Below, in pieces: positions 32,085-40,190 of a DNA stretch of 64,000 nt; position 1 is the stretch's first letter; every line of letters starts with the position of its first letter. The notes beneath the pieces are model-generated. The model ran no database searches, was not told where the DNA came from, and saw nothing but the letters and a program-made list of their open reading frames with translations. The position numbers were made by a program, and so were the translations under genes. The DNA is from a virus: IMG/VR virus record IMGVR_UViG_3300048996_000137, positions 1 to 64,000 of that record; one strand, 5' to 3'.

Positions 32085-34963
32085 TTGGTCTTCCGCGAAA
32101 GCCGCGTGATCTCTTCGAGGTCTTTCTTCGAGAGCTCGTCTCTGCGAAACCGCTCTTCGGGAATCGCGTTGATCCAGTGGTGAACCGACTCGGCTGCGTC
32201 GTGCGCCGCGCTCCAGCGATAGCCATCCTGAAACTGGCGCGGCTCGTGCTGCAGCGAACGCACGCGCGCGAGCGTGGATGCGATCTGGTGCTCGGTGATG
32301 CCGTGGTCGTGCAGCATCGAGGCCACGTGCTCGAGCTTGAGGCTCTGGAGCGCCGAGACGTGCTCGGGCTGAAACTTCACAACTTCCTCGGCGAACGAAG
32401 GTGTTTGCTCGATCGCAAACAGGAACCGCGCCGGCCTCTCCGGAAATGTCAGGCCATGGTCGATCGCGACTGGGCGAAACGGATGCGCGTCGGGACCGTC
32501 CTCATGCCACAACGTGTTTTGCGGGTTGCGATCGTCGTTGCCGGCGATGAGGTCGAGCATCAGCATCCGCTTCGAGGCCGGATGCGCGCCGAGCTTGGCG
32601 AGCTCGGCGTCCCTGGAATCACGCGGATCTGCCGACGACCGCTGCTCAGCTCGCCCGATCGAATCGAAGTACACATTCATGCTCGACTTCGCGTTGGGCT
32701 CCCACGCCTGCAGCGAGCCGTCCTTGCCGTCGTGCTCGCGGTGCACGGTGTGCGGCACCATCTTGTCGCCGGCCAACATCTGATCGAGCTTGTGAAACGC
32801 CTGTTCGCGACGACCCATCGAGCCATTCGCAAGACCCGCGCGGTACTCCTCCATCTGCGGGATCGGCGGGTTGGCCTTCCAGATCGCGTGCTGCTCGTGG
32901 CCGTTTTTGTCGCGCAGCGTGAGGCGCTTCGAACCGAAGTTGCCCGTGTTCACATCGGTGGTGCTGACAACGTTGAGCTTCTCAGCCGTCATCCACTCGG
33001 GAGCCGCAGAAGCACCGCCGGGGGCTTTCTTGTCGGCAGCAGTCTTGCGCGATTTGCCGCTACGAGCTGGTTTGTCGCCATGCTCGGTCCCGCTTGCCGC
33101 TTTCTTCGTCTTCGTCGTCCTGGCGGCCGCTGGCTTCGCCGCGCGCGCCTTCACCTTTGCGATCCGCTCACGTGATGCTTTGCCGCGCTTGGCTGCAGCG
33201 CCGCCCGGACGCGATGCGAACCGCCCACCCTTGCCGTGGTTCGGGTTGAACAGCTCGGGCTCGAGCGACAGCCCAGGCTCGAGCTCTTCGTCGTCTTCGT
33301 CCTCTTCGTCGTCCTCGTCGACCGCGTGACGGCCCGCGAGGTTCGCCATCACGATGCCCGCTTCCAGAATCTCAGCGAGCGTGTCGGGATCCTGCTCGTC
33401 CGCGAAGGCCTTCAAGATCGCCGCGCGAGCACTCACGTAGTCCGTTGCGCCATCGACGGCCGCAACCAAGCGATCGACGAGCGGCTGCAGCGCCTGCGCA
33501 CCCTGCGCGACCGAAGCGTCCGCGACGTCGTCCACGTAGAGCTGACCGTTTACGAAGCCGGTGCTCGACTCTTCTTCTTCGTCGTCGTCGGCCGCGAGCC
33601 TGGCGCCCGGCTTGCGGGTCGGCTTGGTGCTACTGGGGAGTTTTTTTTTCAGGCCGCCACCGCCGCCGCCACCAGCTGCGCCCGGTGGAACGGGTGGAGG
33701 ATTGGCCGCGTCCTTCTCGGCCTGGCTCATCTCAGTGAGCTTGACGCCGTACTGCTCTTCGATCTCCGCGGCGGTGAGCTTGAAGCCCGCTTGCTGGATC
33801 GCGCCGAGCGCGGTGCCGAGTGTCGCGAGCGTTTCGACCTTCGCGCCTTTGTCCTCGGGCGGGTCGGTGTTGTAGCGAGGGAACGGCGCGAGGCCGCGAT
33901 CGCCGAAGTTGTACTCAGCCCACCACGGCAAGCTCTGCTCTTGCAGAATCCGTCCGAGCTTCTTCGACATGTACCTGAACACGCGGAGCTCTTTGCGCTC
34001 ATGCGTGTTCGCGGCGGCGTAGCTGCCGCCCTCCACTTCGGTCGTGAGGTTTTGCCCGACGAGCGCAAGCGTGAAGCCCATGTTCGCGGCTTCGATCTGC
34101 GCCTTGTAAATCGACTCGGTGCCGGCGGTCAGCTCGACGAGCTCGAGCGTGAACCCCTGCGGCAAACTGATGACCGCGTCCTTCGCGAGGTTGAAGATCT
34201 CGTTCGCGAGCGCGCGCCGGTCTTCGGGCAGCGCGCCTTCATTTGAGTTGAGGACGAGCTTCGAAGCTTTCTCCGAATGCACGCCCCAGTCGCTCATCGC
34301 GTAGCGCTTGAGCATCCACCACGGCGAGCAGCCTCGCCATTTGCCGTTCGACCACGGCCGGTAGTCACCCTTGAGCGTGCCGATGATCCATTCGCCGTCG
34401 CCGGCGACGATGGGCGTGTCGCGACCGCTCTCGTCGCGGAACAGCCACGTGTTGTGCTCCCAGTCCCAGCGAAAGTGTTTCGGGTGGTACGTCTTGAAGA
34501 CGGGCAAGACGCGTCCGCCAGACTTCGAGGGAAGCCACTGCACGTGCCGCCCGAACGCCAGGCCCACGATCTCGAGCCAATCGAGAAAGCTCGCGAGCTC
34601 GTCTTCGCCGTACGCGAGCGGCCAGTCTTCCTCGAGCTCGGCGGCTTTCTCCGCATCGCCGAGTGTCGAGCGCGCGTCCTTCTCGAACGACAGATCACAG
34701 CCGAGCACGCCGCCGCTGACGTCATCGAGCAGCTTGTTGATCCGATCGTCGGCGATCATCTGATCGCCGAGATCACCGAGCCGAATCAGATCGCCGCTGT
34801 CCGCAGTCGCAGTGAGCGTTTGCAGCGAGCGCGGCGTCCAGTGGAGATAGCTCCGAATGGACGGCTGACTGAGAACCTGCCCCTTGCCACCCTGAATGAG
34901 CTGCAGGTGGCCGCGCCGGTTTTTCTCCGGCGTGCCCGCAGTGGGTGGTCTACGGATGGCCAT
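32081..34963 (-). CDS. Portal protein (Mu gp29 / DUF935-like) fused to PI3/4K- or HipA-like kinase domain
   Basis: 960 residues from MAIRRPPTAG. Residues 1-440 are a DUF935-type portal: an ADDRINKLLDD segment, FGRHVQWLPSKSGGRVLPVF, and LVGQNLTTEVEGGSYAAAN typical of Mu-like portals. Residues 440-650 are a Gly/Lys/Asp-rich linker with FNPNHGKGGRFAS. Residues 654-910 look like an atypical kinase: Lys696 in HAIWKANPP, a catalytic-type loop LIAGNDDRNPQN (D811, N816) and a metal-binding AIDHG (D835). This order matches bacterial PI3/4-kinase-like and HipA-like enzymes. Portals are normally 400-550 residues, so the kinase is an addition. All core residues seem present; substrate unknown. Confidence 0.75.
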   Translation of the reverse strand: MAIRRPPTAGTPEKNRRGHLQLIQGGKGQVLSQPSIRSYLHWTPRSLQTLTATADSGDLIRLGDLGDQMIADDRINKLLDDVSGGVLGCDLSFEKDARSTLGDAEKAAELEEDWPLAYGEDELASFLDWLEIVGLAFGRHVQWLPSKSGGRVLPVFKTYHPKHFRWDWEHNTWLFRDESGRDTPIVAGDGEWIIGTLKGDYRPWSNGKWRGCSPWWMLKRYAMSDWGVHSEKASKLVLNSNEGALPEDRRALANEIFNLAKDAVISLPQGFTLELVELTAGTESIYKAQIEAANMGFTLALVGQNLTTEVEGGSYAAANTHERKELRVFRYMSKKLGRILQEQSLPWWAEYNFGDRGLAPFPRYNTDPPEDKGAKVETLATLGTALGAIQQAGFKLTAAEIEEQYGVKLTEMSQAEKDAANPPPVPPGAAGGGGGGGLKKKLPSSTKPTRKPGARLAADDDEEEESSTGFVNGQLYVDDVADASVAQGAQALQPLVDRLVAAVDGATDYVSARAAILKAFADEQDPDTLAEILEAGIVMANLAGRHAVDEDDEEDEDDEELEPGLSLEPELFNPNHGKGGRFASRPGGAAAKRGKASRERIAKVKARAAKPAAARTTKTKKAASGTEHGDKPARSGKSRKTAADKKAPGGASAAPEWMTAEKLNVVSTTDVNTGNFGSKRLTLRDKNGHEQHAIWKANPPIPQMEEYRAGLANGSMGRREQAFHKLDQMLAGDKMVPHTVHREHDGKDGSLQAWEPNAKSSMNVYFDSIGRAEQRSSADPRDSRDAELAKLGAHPASKRMLMLDLIAGNDDRNPQNTLWHEDGPDAHPFRPVAIDHGLTFPERPARFLFAIEQTPSFAEEVVKFQPEHVSALQSLKLEHVASMLHDHGITEHQIASTLARVRSLQHEPRQFQDGYRWSAAHDAAESVHHWINAIPEERFRRDELSKKDLEEITRLSRKTK

Positions 34964-34971
34964 GTTGGTAG
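34959..34971. promoter_or_regulatory. Operator-like site at portal start and plus-strand island
   Basis: GCCATGTTGGTAG overlaps the portal ATG on the minus strand and lies 20 bases before the start of the plus-strand island. The reverse reading, CTACCAACATGG, is the same as in the full palindrome at 53307-53321. Confidence 0.5.
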
Positions 34972-34990
34972 AAGGGCGGGGGAGGCAGAC

Positions 34991-35374
34991 GTGACGAAAA
35001 TCACTGACGAAGAAGCCATCGCCGCGGGTGCAGAGCCGGAGGACACCGACTCGCTGCACGCCGCGCGGCTGCAAGAAGAGAAAGCGCAGCTGCTCGAGCG
35101 CGACCTGGTCACCGCCCGCATCGACGTTCAAAACCGGACACAGTGTCTGCAGCGTGCGGTGCGGGTGCTGCAGACCTTCAAGAGCAATGCCGAGCTCGCG
35201 CAAGCGAAAGCGGCCGATGTGGAAAAGATGCTGAGCGAGCGCGCAATCGACGCCGGCGACGAATACACCGAGGGCACGAGCTGGAAAGAGCTTGGGCTAA
35301 AGCACGCTGCCGCCGCGGAAGCGTGGACCAAGGCGGCGCAGCTGCTGCGCGAAGCGCTACAGGCTTACGTATGA
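34991..35374 (+). CDS. Coiled-coil hypothetical protein of plus-strand island
   Basis: 127 residues from a GTG preceded by GGGGGAGG at 5 bases. Nearly all helix with heptads (residues about 20-90). It runs against the direction of the late operon, between large terminase and portal, which marks it as a moron-type insertion. Function is unknown. Confidence 0.6.
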   Translation: MTKITDEEAIAAGAEPEDTDSLHAARLQEEKAQLLERDLVTARIDVQNRTQCLQRAVRVLQTFKSNAELAQAKAADVEKMLSERAIDAGDEYTEGTSWKELGLKHAAAAEAWTKAAQLLREALQAYV

Positions 35375-35390
35375 ACGACGGGCGCTACGA

Positions 35391-35582
35391 ATGAACGTGC
35401 AACTCGAACTGTTCCCGTTACCGGCGACGACCTGTCGCTGCGGGCGCGCCCTGACGGCTTTCATCAACTGCTACCGCGAGCGTTGCGATCACTGCATCTT
35501 GCGCGAGGGTCCGCCGCCGGCCGGCGAAGATCCGGAGGCCAAGCGCGTCGCCCTCAAGCGTTGGCTGAACGCTCAGGTGTAG
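35391..35582 (+). CDS. Small zinc-finger-like protein of plus-strand island
   Basis: 63 residues. CRCGRA, then C and CDHC, give a four- to five-Cys zinc site. The start is in an ATGA overlap with a possible 7-residue reading frame (35371-35394). Its last ten bases overlap the end of the large terminase gene on the other strand. Confidence 0.55.
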   Translation: MNVQLELFPLPATTCRCGRALTAFINCYRERCDHCILREGPPPAGEDPEAKRVALKRWLNAQV

Positions 35583-37051
35583 CGACCGCCGCCGCCGAGC
35601 ACTCCGTAATCGTCGAGGTACAACAGCGCCGCATCGACACCGCTGACAATCGCATCCGTTTGATCGGACACGTCCTGCTCTGCGCCGGTGAAGCTCGTCA
35701 GCTCATCGACGAACACCGGCTGCCACGGGTGCGCCTCGATGTCTTCGGGCACAAGAATGCGGCCGAGGTTCCAGAGCTCGCTCGAGGTGAGCGAGCGCGT
35801 CAGCTTGTCGCGACCCTTCGGGTCCATCACGACGAGCGGGATGCCCTTTTCGCGAATGAACGAAGCGCAGCCCGCTTCAGTGCCCGACGCGTACCAGTAG
35901 AACTTCGCGCGACGTGTCGAAAACGCTGCCTTGAGCGTCAGCGTGAAGCTCGGCGCCTCGACCTGCTTGCGCTGCACATCCACGACGTAGAACAGATAAT
36001 CTTCTTTGCGCTGCTTCTCGCCGCGTTTGGTCTTCGCCGGCGGCACAACCCACAGCGTCACGAGCACGCTCCAGTCCGCGCGCGTTTTCGCGGTGTACGC
36101 GAGGTCTACGCCGTACACGACGCGGAAGCCCTCGGTGGGCAACTCGCGATAGTACGTCGGCGTCTTGAAGAGCGTTCCGCCGCGAGGCTGCGGCTGGCCC
36201 TGATACAGACTCGCGAAGTTCCACTGGTTGGCGAGCTGCCGCTCGAGCAGCATCGACAGTGGCCGGTGCGCTTCCCACAGCGCTTCGCCAACCGCCCGCT
36301 CGTCGCCGGCGGGCATGTCCTCGCCGTCGCAAATCGCTTTGAGGTTGATGTACTCGAACCCCTGCTCGCGCACGAGGTAGCCGGACAGATCGTCCGGATG
36401 CCAGCGCGTCGCCATCACGATCACGCTCGAGCCCGGATGAAGCCGCGACTCGACGGTGCCGTGGTACCAGTCCTGCTGGTACGCGCGCGTCGCTTGAGAT
36501 TCCGCTGCGCCGCGATCCTTGAGCGGATCGTCGACCATCATCACGCCGTCGATCGGCTCTCCGGTGAGCCCGCCGCCGACCGAGGTCCACACCACTTGGC
36601 CGAGCTCTTCGTTGAGCCACAGGCCACCGTTCGCGACGGTCAGCGGCACGCGCGCGCGCTGCGCCGTTACGAGCGCTTTGCGCGAGACGCGTCGCGCGCG
36701 ATCGTCGTTGTACGTCGCGTACGCGAATCGCAGCGCGGGCCACTTGCGCAGCCAGAAGCAAATCGCGTGGACAACCGTTTCGGTCTTGCCGTGCTGCGGC
36801 GGAGCCGCGAACACGATCCGCAAGTTCGCGCCCGGCGCCCGCTCGAGCACATCGACGTAGGGCTTGAGATGGAGCGGCGGTTCCCAGCGCGGTGTGATCC
36901 GCGGGATCCACTCCATCAGCGCGTCAGTGAACTGAGTTGGGTCCTGACTTAGGTCCGCGAGCAGCAGGCGCTGGCGGACTTTCTCTTCGAGCGAGGTATG
37001 CCGAGCAGAGTGCGCGGAAAACTTCTGGCTCAAGTAGCCCTTGGGCAACAT
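35573..37051 (-). CDS. terL: Terminase large subunit
   Basis: 492 residues. ATPase: Walker A PPQHGKT (84-90), Walker B VMMVDDP (D174, D175). Nuclease: VVYGVDLAYT (D316) with ADWSV (D326), and a C-terminal acidic patch (SDQTDAIVSGVDA). It packages DNA into the prohead and cuts it. The start lies 128 bases inside the small-subunit gene in another frame, an unusually long overlap; a later start near residue 46 (MEWIPRI) would remove most but not all of it. Confidence 0.9.
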   Translation of the reverse strand: MLPKGYLSQKFSAHSARHTSLEEKVRQRLLLADLSQDPTQFTDALMEWIPRITPRWEPPLHLKPYVDVLERAPGANLRIVFAAPPQHGKTETVVHAICFWLRKWPALRFAYATYNDDRARRVSRKALVTAQRARVPLTVANGGLWLNEELGQVVWTSVGGGLTGEPIDGVMMVDDPLKDRGAAESQATRAYQQDWYHGTVESRLHPGSSVIVMATRWHPDDLSGYLVREQGFEYINLKAICDGEDMPAGDERAVGEALWEAHRPLSMLLERQLANQWNFASLYQGQPQPRGGTLFKTPTYYRELPTEGFRVVYGVDLAYTAKTRADWSVLVTLWVVPPAKTKRGEKQRKEDYLFYVVDVQRKQVEAPSFTLTLKAAFSTRRAKFYWYASGTEAGCASFIREKGIPLVVMDPKGRDKLTRSLTSSELWNLGRILVPEDIEAHPWQPVFVDELTSFTGAEQDVSDQTDAIVSGVDAALLYLDDYGVLGGGGRYT

Positions 37052-37526
37052 CGAGGAACTCGTTGAGCTGGTCGTCGATCGTGTGAACGACGCGTGGCGA
37101 CCAGTGCTGCGGGTTGCGGAGCGCCAGGCGTTGGAACGCGACCATCGCGGCCGATTCCTTCACCTTCTGCGCGGCGCCCATCTCGCCGGCGAGCTGCAAC
37201 ATCTCATCGGTTGTGATCGCGTAGCGGTGCCCGCAGCGCTCGCACGCGACCGGCTTGTGGTCGAGGTTCGCCGCGCGCGCGGTCGTGATCACGTCGTTGA
37301 CTTCGCCCTCGTCGGACGCCTTCTGCGCCTCTTCGAGAAAGAGCGTGTACTTGTTGCGTTTGCCCGCGGCCGCGGCCGCACGCCACTCGTGCAGCCGCTG
37401 GCGGCGGATGCCGCACGCAGACAGCGCGGTGGAAAGCGTATTGCCGCCTCGGACCAGCAGAAGCACGCGCTCTCGAACTTCTTCGAGGCGCTTGGGCGCT
37501 TCAGACTTCTTCTTCGGCGGCAGCAC
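36924..37526 (-). CDS. Terminase small subunit candidate
   Basis: 200 residues with an N-terminal HTH (GGNTLSTALSACGIRRQRLHE, about residues 28-50) for DNA recognition, a central CERCGHRY half zinc finger, and a helical C-terminus. It lies directly before and overlaps the large subunit. The HTH and position fit TerS of Mu-like and other phages. Confidence 0.7.
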   Translation of the reverse strand: MLPPKKKSEAPKRLEEVRERVLLLVRGGNTLSTALSACGIRRQRLHEWRAAAAAGKRNKYTLFLEEAQKASDEGEVNDVITTARAANLDHKPVACERCGHRYAITTDEMLQLAGEMGAAQKVKESAAMVAFQRLALRNPQHWSPRVVHTIDDQLNEFLDVAQGLLEPEVFRALCSAYLARRESPPAPAARGPKSGPNSVH

Positions 37527-38616
37527 GCGCTACGTCCGTCAGCGGTTCTTCGTCTGCTTTTTCTTCGTCTTCTTGGCCGACTTCTTCGCTGCCTTCGCCG
37601 GTGCGCTCGGCGCTTTCTGTGCCGTTCTCTTCGTCATGCTCGTCTCCAACAACGGGGTGCTCTTCGTCCTGTTCGAGCTCGGGTAGTTCGCGGTCGACGA
37701 TCGGGATCGCCACGAGCGCATCGCGCGCCATCGCGGCCTCGCGCTCAGTCATCTGCGTGATCTCACGGGCGGCGGCTTCGCGCGACTGCTCCGCGATGCG
37801 GGTCTGCTCGGCGCGCTGCTGCTGGTAGAGCGGCTCGAGCAGCGCATGCAGGCGCTTGCCGTCCTGGAATGTGTTGATCTCGAGGCCGAGCGTTGTCATG
37901 AACTTCTCGCTGTCCTCGACGTCCTTGAACACCACCACGATGTAGAAGTGCTCGCGATCGCGGCCCGCGTTCAGGTTCGCAGTCACCGCGTCGATCGCAC
38001 CGCTCACATCGCGCTGCGCCTGCGCGAGCGCTTGCAGCTCCACGCCATGCTCGAGCGCAAAGGGGCTCTCCCCCAGCACGTGCATGATGTCCGCCATGTC
38101 GAAGCCGGTGGCTTCGAGGCGCAAACCCTCGGTCCGCAGCGCCGCATCGAGCTTTTCGAGATCGAACAGCCCGTGCGTCTCGGGGTTGTTCAGCAGGATG
38201 TTCGCCTCGACCTCTTCGGCGAACGTGAGATCGACCTCCGCAACCTGCAGCGCGTACGCGGGCTTGCCGCCCGCGAGCTTGTCGAGCAGAGCGAGGCGCT
38301 GATGGCCGCCGACGAGCGTGCCACTGCGCCCGTTCCATACGAGCGGCTGGAGCAAGCCCAGCTTCTCGAGCCCGCCGCGCAGCTTCTTACGAGACTGGTC
38401 GCTGATCACGCGCGGGTTGTATTCGGCGTTCTTGATGTCCGCGCGCCAGATCGTGCGAGCTCGGTACTTCTGAAGCGGATGCACGTGCGCCAGCAGGTCG
38501 GCGCCGACGTCGCGTTCGGCTCCCCCTCCCACTGCAGCCATTCTCGGTGCATCCCCTGCTACCGCAGCACTTAGCGGGGAGACCGGGTCGTCGGTGGGCT
38601 CAGATGCCGACGCCAT
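37501..38616 (-). CDS. ParB/Srx-like domain protein (IbrB-like)
   Basis: 371 residues. Residues about 55-170 form a ParB N-terminal-type domain: AEYNPRVISDQSRKKLRGGL, then LGLLQPLVWN and TLVGGHQRL. The GGHQR string is the phosphate/nucleotide-binding box. The C-terminal 100 residues are acidic repeats. Next to a PAPS-reductase-like gene it recalls the IbrB-IbrA pair of enterobacterial prophages. No partition partner is present, so plasmid-type segregation is unlikely. Confidence 0.7.
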   Translation of the reverse strand: MASASEPTDDPVSPLSAAVAGDAPRMAAVGGGAERDVGADLLAHVHPLQKYRARTIWRADIKNAEYNPRVISDQSRKKLRGGLEKLGLLQPLVWNGRSGTLVGGHQRLALLDKLAGGKPAYALQVAEVDLTFAEEVEANILLNNPETHGLFDLEKLDAALRTEGLRLEATGFDMADIMHVLGESPFALEHGVELQALAQAQRDVSGAIDAVTANLNAGRDREHFYIVVVFKDVEDSEKFMTTLGLEINTFQDGKRLHALLEPLYQQQRAEQTRIAEQSREAAAREITQMTEREAAMARDALVAIPIVDRELPELEQDEEHPVVGDEHDEENGTESAERTGEGSEEVGQEDEEKADEEPLTDVARAAAEEEV

Positions 38617-39271
38617 AAAACTCTCGTCGCTTCACGATCGCGTGCACGAAGGGAAACACCGCGCGCAGCTTCGCGTAGTCGTTCGGAAACTTGTCGTGCA
38701 GCCAAAGCACATCGGGCGTCGCAAGCCCGATGCCCGTCATCGCTCCGCCGCTCGACTCGGGCAGCGGGATCTTGTGCACCGCCAAGTAGCCGAGCACGTC
38801 GGCTTTGCCCCAGCCGACGAGCGGATGCATCACGTCGGTGTAGTGAGCGGTGTTAGCGAGGTTGCGCTTGCGCCAGAGCGAATCGCCGCGGCGCGCGCCC
38901 GTCGCGATCATCTTGATGCCCGTGCGATCGATCATCAGGTTGTAGATGTCGCGCAGCTTCACCTCGGGCAGGTCTTCGAGCTTCCAGCTCGGGAACATGT
39001 AGAAGCCGTACTTGAGCGAGCGCGCCACCGTCCAGTGCGGCACCTGATGGATCGTGACGCCGTAGCGACTGCGCGCGAGCTCGAGCCGCCGCTCGATCAC
39101 CTCGAGCCCCGGGATGAAGTACATGAAGAACGCTTCGACCCGCGCGAACGTGCGCACGCACATGTCGAGGACGCACAGCGAATCCTTGCCCGCGCTGAAC
39201 GACACGAGGCACGCGTCGCTGCGCTCCTTGGCCTTGTTCAGGATCCCGAACGTTTCCTGCAGCGGGTCCAT
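38600..39271 (-). CDS. PP-loop ATPase / PAPS-reductase-like protein (IbrA-like)
   Basis: 223 residues. VSFSAGKDSL (24-33) is the PP-loop that adenylates a substrate; RTGIKMIATGARRGDS is the second conserved block of PAPS-reductase-fold proteins. There is no C-terminal ECGLH motif, so it is not a true PAPS reductase. Phage members may act in DNA or tRNA modification; the substrate cannot be read from sequence. It overlaps the ParB-like gene by 17 bases. Confidence 0.7.
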   Translation of the reverse strand: MDPLQETFGILNKAKERSDACLVSFSAGKDSLCVLDMCVRTFARVEAFFMYFIPGLEVIERRLELARSRYGVTIHQVPHWTVARSLKYGFYMFPSWKLEDLPEVKLRDIYNLMIDRTGIKMIATGARRGDSLWRKRNLANTAHYTDVMHPLVGWGKADVLGYLAVHKIPLPESSGGAMTGIGLATPDVLWLHDKFPNDYAKLRAVFPFVHAIVKRREFYGVGI

Positions 39272-39280
39272 CGGCGCGGA

Positions 39281-39517
39281 TCAGCCCGCGCCGCCGCGCG
39301 AGAACTTGCCGCCCTTCTCGTGGCGGTAGTCGCCTTTGCCACCGCCGCCGCCGCCGCCGCCGCCGCCAAAAAGACGACGAAGAGCCGCGCCCGCTGCAGC
39401 GGCCGCCGTCTTGATCGAGAACGTGCGGCCGCTCTTCTTCTTCTTGCGCGAGCCCGAGGAGCGCCTCAGCGCGGCTGTGCCGCCGCCGAATCGACCACCA
39501 ACGTTTGTCGTCGCCAT
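39281..39517 (-). CDS. Small basic Gly-rich protein, copy 1
   Basis: 78 residues from MATTNVGG; an upstream ATG would fall inside the terminator hairpin. Lys/Arg and Gly rich (GSRKKKKSGR, a run of Gly) and ending KGDYRHEKGGKFSRGGAG. The last 18 residues are identical to those of the neighbouring small gene. It is possibly a nucleic-acid-binding or head-internal protein. Confidence 0.6.
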   Translation of the reverse strand: MATTNVGGRFGGGTAALRRSSGSRKKKKSGRTFSIKTAAAAAGAALRRLFGGGGGGGGGGKGDYRHEKGGKFSRGGAG

Positions 39518-39550
39518 CGTCGAAGCCCCTCGGTTGAAAGTCCAAAACGA

Positions 39551-39582
39551 GAAAGAGGGCACGCGGCTGCGTGCCCTCTTTC
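39551..39582. terminator. 14-bp perfect hairpin terminator
   Basis: GAAAGAGGGCACGC (39551-39564) pairs with GCGTGCCCTCTTTC (39569-39582) around GGCT. It lies between the two related small basic genes and could separate the first from the rest of the late operon. Confidence 0.75.
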
Positions 39583-39593
39583 GGAACTCGGGA

Positions 39594-39740
39594 TCAGCCC
39601 GCGCCGCCGCGCGAGAACTTGCCGCCCTTTTCGTGGCGGTAGTCGCCCTTGCCGCCTTTGCCGCGGCCTTTCTTCGACTTGCCCGCGCCCGCCGCAGCGC
39701 CCGCCGTTTTCACTGCCATCGTTACGTTTTTGCGTGCCAT
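39594..39740 (-). CDS. Small basic Gly-rich protein, copy 2
   Basis: 48 residues: MARKNVTMAVKT, a Gly/Ala/Lys middle, then the same KGDYRHEKGGKFSRGGAG tail as the next gene. A GGAGAGACTCC leader precedes ATG. About 55 bases of DNA at the 3' end are nearly identical to those at 39281-39335, so this is a recent duplication. It is the first gene of the leftward late region. Confidence 0.6.
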   Translation of the reverse strand: MARKNVTMAVKTAGAAAGAGKSKKGRGKGGKGDYRHEKGGKFSRGGAG

Positions 39741-39894
39741 GGAGTCTCTCCTCGCGCGCGTGCGCGTCTGTGTCCGGTTGTCCGGCTCAAGCGCGGCTCG
39801 AACTGCCGGTCAATCTCGTCCTCGACTGCTGACGACACAACCCCAGTGACATGCACCGAGGCTGCGCGAGCCCTATGAATGGGTGCTGCGCCAG

Positions 39895-39934
39895 CCGTCG
39901 CCCGTTGTCGCTGGCTGTCGCTCGCTGTCGCTCC
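39895..39934. repeat. Four 10-bp direct repeats in divergent promoter region
   Basis: CCGTCGCCCG, TTGTCGCTGG, CTGTCGCTCG and CTGTCGCTCC follow without gap. The TGTCGCT heptamer recurs at 39906, 39916 and 39926, exactly one helical turn apart. They sit between the divergent starts at 39740 (minus) and 39960 (plus), a good place for an activator of late or accessory genes. The rest of the 219-base gap shows no other clear signal. Confidence 0.65.
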
Positions 39935-39959
39935 AATCGTCGTCTAGTGTGCGGCTGCG

Positions 39960-40190
39960 ATGGACCAAAACCCTACAGACGACGAAGACCACGTGCCGAC
40001 GGGCCCAAGCGCAGCGCTGCTCGGTCTCGACGGCGAAGACCTGTTCACCGAGATCGTCGAGCTCGTGCGCGACAAGGACGCGTGGCTCGCGTTCATCGCG
40101 AGCAAAGAAGCCGAAATCCGCGCGATGGCGCTCGATGACGAGGCCGCGGAGCTGATTTTGCGACGGTTGCGCGGCGAAACGGACGAGTGA
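39960..40190 (+). CDS. Small acidic hypothetical protein
   Basis: 76 residues, acidic N-terminus (DQNPTDDEDH) then helices (EIVELVRDKDAWLAFIASK). Its stop overlaps the next start (GTGA). No family is recognised. Confidence 0.55.
   Translation: MDQNPTDDEDHVPTGPSAALLGLDGEDLFTEIVELVRDKDAWLAFIASKEAEIRAMALDDEAAELILRRLRGETDE

Noticed and set aside
35371-35394. Seven-residue frame between the two island genes
   Set aside because: It keeps the ATGA overlap chain but is too short to call; it could be only a translational bridge.
37501-38616. ParB-like gene as evidence for a plasmid-prophage partition system
   Set aside because: No ParA ATPase or parS-like repeats seen, the DNA-binding HTH of true ParB is missing, and the neighbour is a PP-loop protein.
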